64,000 nt of DNA from Streptomyces griseoluteus (GTDB lineage Bacteria > Actinomycetota > Actinomycetes > Streptomycetales > Streptomycetaceae): positions 124,001 through 188,000 of the forward strand of contig NZ_SRRU01000001.1 in assembly GCF_004784465.1 (NCBI RefSeq), in the 5' to 3' direction. The notes below the pieces were generated by a model, which saw only the letters and a program-made list of their open reading frames with translations, was not told the DNA's origin and ran no database searches. This document shows, one piece after another, positions 60,974 to 64,000 of this stretch; within the stretch, counting starts at the first letter, position 1; every line of letters starts with the position of its first letter. The translations under genes and the position numbers were made by a program.

Positions 60974-61852
60974 CTACTGGTTCGCGGCCGCCGACGCCTG
61001 GGCCTCGCCGCGCCGCCGGATCTGGCGGAAGGAGAACTGGGCCAGGTCGTTGCCGGCCGCGAACACCTTGGTGTCCTTGGTCGTCACGTCCTTGCCGTTG
61101 GTGAACCCGGCGATGGTGAAGTAGGCGTACCGGCCGAGGGTGTTGGTGGTGGAGCGGCAGATCGCGGAGTCGCAGAACGCCTTGACGCCCTTGCCGGGCA
61201 GCGCGGCGACGATGCTCTTCTTGTCGGCGCGGTCCTTGAAGCGCTGGGCGTCGGTGTCGTTGTCGAAGACGGCGACGCCCACGGTGACGGCCACGCCGTC
61301 CTTCACATAGCTGACCCGCATCAGCCGGGTGCACTTCCCCGCGGCGAGGGCCTGGGCCAGGGTGCCGCCGGCGCCGGACGCGCAGTCCTTGCTGTCGCTG
61401 GTGGCGCCCTTCTTGTACACCGTCTCGCCCATGGTGAGCTGGGTGCCGGGGAACAGGGTCTCCGGGCTCAGCGGGGCGGTGTCCTTGTTGGCGCTGGCTA
61501 TGAAGTCCTTCGGGTCCAGCGGCGGGGGCGCGCTGGTCGGGGCGAAGGAGGGGGCCGTGGTCGCCGTGCCGCCCGGCAGGGACGCGGTCGCGGGCAGGCT
61601 GGAGGGACCGCCCGCCCGGCTGTCCCCGCCCGCGTTCGACACGGCCATGGCGACGGCGGTGCCGATCGCGCCCGTGGCGAGCACGCCGCCCGCGATGAGC
61701 AGCACCTTGCGACGCTTCTTACGGTTCTCCGAGGCGTCCGCGAGCGCGGCCCAGTCCGGGGTTCCGTCGTCGTCGCCGCTCTTCCACGGCTGCTGGGATT
61801 GAGGTGTCCAAGGGTCCCACTGAGACTGGGGACCCCCCTGCCCGTAACTCAT
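60974..61852 (-). CDS. single-pass membrane protein with extracytoplasmic domain
   Basis: ATG at 61850-61852 starts MSYGQGGPQSQWDPWTPQSQ, a Gln/Pro-rich cytoplasmic stretch. At about residue 47 KKRRKVLLIAGGVLATGAIG begins one membrane helix. A Ser/Pro/Thr linker and a ~190-residue outer domain follow, with Cys residues (KDCASGAGG, GKCTRLM, FCDSAICRSTTN) that could form disulfides. 292 residues; no catalytic motif seen. Conserved-looking but of unknown function. Confidence 0.8.
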   Translation of the reverse strand: MSYGQGGPQSQWDPWTPQSQQPWKSGDDDGTPDWAALADASENRKKRRKVLLIAGGVLATGAIGTAVAMAVSNAGGDSRAGGPSSLPATASLPGGTATTAPSFAPTSAPPPLDPKDFIASANKDTAPLSPETLFPGTQLTMGETVYKKGATSDSKDCASGAGGTLAQALAAGKCTRLMRVSYVKDGVAVTVGVAVFDNDTDAQRFKDRADKKSIVAALPGKGVKAFCDSAICRSTTNTLGRYAYFTIAGFTNGKDVTTKDTKVFAAGNDLAQFSFRQIRRRGEAQASAAANQ

Positions 61853-61977
61853 GGGGCGCATCTTAGAGGGGGCCGCGAGGTCCCGGCGCGCCCGAGGGGA
61901 GCGGGTACGAAGGCGATACGGGGACCTTCGGCGCACGGGGGAACATTGCGGCCGGGAGGATTTCCGGCAAGCTCGTT

Positions 61978-62007
61978 TTGACCCGTCCGGGGGCGGCCCG
62001 GTAACCT
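61978..62007 (+). promoter_or_regulatory. rplM-rpsI promoter
   Basis: TTGACC (61978-61983), an 18-base spacer and TAACCT (62002-62007) lie about 175 bases ahead of rplM. The -35 equals those before rpsL and rpsJ. Confidence 0.7.
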
Positions 62008-62100
62008 GGCTCCTCGTTGTGTATTGGCTTGCTCATTCTCACGGGACGGGCCCTTACACCGGTCCACCGGGCCGATGACCAGCGATCAGCACGCGGTTGC

Positions 62101-62143
62101 GTCACCGCAGTGCGATCGAGGCTGTCGTGATCGTTTCGGTGAC
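62101..62143 (+). promoter_or_regulatory. hairpin in the rplM leader
   Basis: GTCACCG (62101-62107) pairs with CGGTGAC (62137-62143), with a partly paired inner GATC segment. It ends 40 bases before the rplM start. Possible leader control; inference only. Confidence 0.45.
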
Positions 62144-62182
62144 CTGTTCAGGACCATTCACTCGAAGCGAAGGCTACGAACC

Positions 62183-62626
62183 GTGCGTACGTACAGCCCC
62201 AAGCCCGGCGATGTGACGCGCCAGTGGTACGTCATCGACGCTCAGGACATCGTCCTGGGTCGTCTCGCCACCACCGCCGCGACCCTTCTCCGGGGCAAGC
62301 ACAAGCCGATCTACGCGCCGCATGTCGACACCGGTGACTTCGTCATCGTCGTCAACGCCGACAAGGTGCACCTGTCCGGCAACAAGCGGACCCAGAAGAT
62401 GGCTTACCGTCACTCCGGCTACCCGGGTGGTCTGCGCTCCGTCCGTTACGACGAGCTGCTGGACAAGAACCCCGAGAAGGCCGTCGAGAAGGCCGTCAAG
62501 GGCATGCTCCCCAAGAACTCCCTTGGCCGTCAGATGCTCTCGAAGCTGAAGGTCTACAAGGGTGACCAGCACCCGCACGCTGCCCAGCAGCCGGTGCCGT
62601 TCGAGATCACCCAGGTCGCGCAGTAA
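62183..62626 (+). CDS. rplM: 50S ribosomal protein L13
   Basis: Early-assembly protein, 147 residues: [20 protein letters not shown] then [19 protein letters not shown], and [22 protein letters not shown] 62183 follows GCGAAGGCTACGAACC. Forms an operon with rpsI, as in nearly all bacteria. Confidence 0.97.
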   Translation: MRTYSPKPGDVTRQWYVIDAQDIVLGRLATTAATLLRGKHKPIYAPHVDTGDFVIVVNADKVHLSGNKRTQKMAYRHSGYPGGLRSVRYDELLDKNPEKAVEKAVKGMLPKNSLGRQMLSKLKVYKGDQHPHAAQQPVPFEITQVAQ

Positions 62627-62668
62627 TACCGGCCACCCTTTAAGACTGAAGAGAATCTGAGGAGAATC

Positions 62669-63190
62669 GTGGCCGAGACCACCCCCGAGCAGCCGCTCGA
62701 AGAGACTGAGCTCGTCGACATCGAGAGCTACACCACCGAGACCGAGCTCCCCGTCGAGGGCGAGTACACGTCGGAGTCCCTCGCGTCCCGCTTCGGCGAG
62801 CCCCAGCCGGCCGCCGGCCTGGGCCGCCGCAAGAACGCCATCGCCCGCGTCCGGATCGTTCCGGGCACCGGCAAGTGGAAGATCAACGGTCGCACCCTCG
62901 AGGACTACTTCCCGAACAAGGTGCACCAGCAGGAAGTCAACGAGCCCTTCAAGGTGCTCGAGCTCGAAGGCCGCTACGACGTTGTCGCCCGCATCGCGGG
63001 TGGCGGTGTCTCCGGTCAGGCCGGTGCGCTCCGTCTCGGTGTCGCCCGTGCGCTGAACGAGGCGGACGTCGACAACAACCGCGGCGCCCTGAAGAAGGCC
63101 GGGTTCCTCAAGCGCGACGACCGTGCGGTCGAGCGCAAGAAGGCCGGTCTCAAGAAGGCCCGCAAGGCTCCGCAGTACAGCAAGCGCTAA
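62669..63190 (+). CDS. rpsI: 30S ribosomal protein S9
   Basis: Reaches the P site with its C-terminal arginine. The 173-residue product has an acidic N-terminal extension of about 48 residues ([15 protein letters not shown]...), then the core [20 protein letters not shown] and RKAPQYSKR at the end. The extension is common in actinobacteria. GTG 62669 follows CTGAGGAGAATC. Confidence 0.97.
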   Translation: MAETTPEQPLEETELVDIESYTTETELPVEGEYTSESLASRFGEPQPAAGLGRRKNAIARVRIVPGTGKWKINGRTLEDYFPNKVHQQEVNEPFKVLELEGRYDVVARIAGGGVSGQAGALRLGVARALNEADVDNNRGALKKAGFLKRDDRAVERKKAGLKKARKAPQYSKR

Positions 63191-63214
63191 ACAGCGGCGC
63201 TTCGCGCGTACTCC

Positions 63215-63262
63215 GAACGCCCCGGCGGCACGCCCTGTGTGCCGCCGGGGCGTTCGTTTATC
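63215..63262 (+). terminator. rpsI terminator
   Basis: GAACGCCCCGGCGGCAC pairs with GTGCCGCCGGGGCGTTC, followed by GTTTATC. Confidence 0.88.
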
Positions 63263-63369
63263 TCCGCCAAGGGCGTATAACGACACAAGACGCTCAAAGT
63301 CTTGTGTGATCGGATGCTCGGGCGCATGCCATGATTCCTGGCAGCAGTGACGCTTTCTCGGGAGGACAA

Positions 63370-64000
63370 GTGGGACGACTCTTCGGTACCGACGGCGTGC
63401 GTGGCGTCGCCAACGCGGACCTGACGGCCGAGATGGCGCTCGGCCTGTCCGTCGCGGCGGCGCACGTGCTGGCCGAGGCGGGCACGTTCGAGGGCCATCG
63501 GCCGACCGCCGTGGTGGGGCGTGACCCGCGCGCGTCCGGGGAGTTCCTGGAGGCCGCCGTCGTCGCGGGCCTCGCCAGCGCGGGCGTGGACGTGCTCCGC
63601 GTCGGCGTGCTGCCCACGCCCGCCGTCGCCCACCTGACCGGTGCCCTCGGCGCCGACCTCGGTGTGATGCTGTCCGCCAGCCACAACGCGATGCCGGACA
63701 ACGGCATCAAGTTCTTCGCCCGCGGCGGCCACAAGCTCGCGGACGAGCTGGAGGGCCGTATCGAGGCCGTCTACGAGTCGCACCGCCACGGCGAGCCCTG
63801 GCAGCGCCCCACCGGCGCCGGGGTCGGCCGGGTCCGCGACTACGAGGCGGGCTTCGAGACCTATGTCACCCACCTGCTGTCGGTGCTGCCCAACCGGCTC
63901 GACGGGCTGAAGATCGTCCTGGACGAGGCGCACGGCGCGGCCGCCGGTGTCTCCCCGGAGGCGTTCTCCCGCGCCGGTGCGACCCTCGTCACCATCGGTG
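63370..64000 (+). CDS. glmM: phosphoglucosamine mutase GlmM (partial, runs off the right edge)
   Basis: Converts glucosamine-6-phosphate to glucosamine-1-phosphate for peptidoglycan precursors. About 210 N-terminal residues are visible: [32 protein letters not shown] and the phosphoserine loop [22 protein letters not shown] 63370 follows CGGGAGGACAA. The position after rplM-rpsI is conserved in Gram-positive bacteria. Confidence 0.95.
   Translation, partial: MGRLFGTDGVRGVANADLTAEMALGLSVAAAHVLAEAGTFEGHRPTAVVGRDPRASGEFLEAAVVAGLASAGVDVLRVGVLPTPAVAHLTGALGADLGVMLSASHNAMPDNGIKFFARGGHKLADELEGRIEAVYESHRHGEPWQRPTGAGVGRVRDYEAGFETYVTHLLSVLPNRLDGLKIVLDEAHGAAAGVSPEAFSRAGATLVTIG

Overview
The window is a chromosomal segment of a high-GC actinomycete, almost certainly a Streptomyces. 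Evidence: strong third-position GC, many GTG starts (one TTG), 1-4 base overlaps between successive genes, a separate NADH dehydrogenase cluster next to htpX, and a full str / S10 / spc / alpha ribosomal block with typical actinobacterial protein extensions. The order resembles what I recall of S. coelicolor from about SCO4601 to SCO4736.

Region by region. (1) 1-7877: the end of a complex I operon, nuoH-I-J-K-L-M-N, preceded by the last 59 codons of an unidentified gene. (2) 7878-10499: htpX, a YccF membrane protein, a small YeaQ-type membrane protein, a small hypothetical and yajQ. (3) 10693-14557: tRNA-Tyr followed by an eroded integrated island. It holds a frameshifted integrase end, a GntR regulator with two in-frame stops, a chimeric hypothetical and, on the minus strand, an apparently intact two-gene module: a small helical protein plus a STAND NTPase with TPR-like repeats. 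The two proteins share a short motif. This module is the most novel system I can see. (4) 14838-18056: a secreted lamin-tail-domain protein, a small Cys protein, an NAD(P)-binding oxidoreductase and an amidohydrolase homologue lacking catalytic residues. (5) 18288-23902: tRNA-Thr, tRNA-Met, rpmG, a HadA/HadB-like dehydratase pair, murB, then a minus-strand group (aspC, adenosine deaminase, SDR-like). (6) 24162-37408: tRNA-Trp, secE, nusG, rplK, rplA, a lipoprotein, rplJ, rplL, rpoB, rpoC. (7) 37543-42843: a DUF1707-type membrane protein, then rpsL, rpsG, fusA, tuf. (8) 43535-60933: the S10, spc and alpha clusters (rpsJ to rplQ, with secY, adk, map, infA) and truA. No rpsD lies between rpsK and rpoA. 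(9) 60974-64000: a minus-strand membrane-anchored protein, rplM-rpsI and the start of glmM.

Most of the window builds and runs gene expression: ribosomal proteins, RNA polymerase core, elongation factors, IF-1, the SecYE channel, methionine aminopeptidase and tRNAs. Control appears to lie in leaders and hairpins. There is an attenuator-like hairpin ahead of rplJ, and a related hairpin element ahead of rpsL, tuf and rpsJ, with a weaker look-alike ahead of rpsM. A duplicated hairpin lies in the rpsQ-rplN gap, and there are clear -35/-10 pairs before rpsL, rpsJ, rpoB, rplJ and rplM. All functional calls come from reading the sequence; no database search was run.
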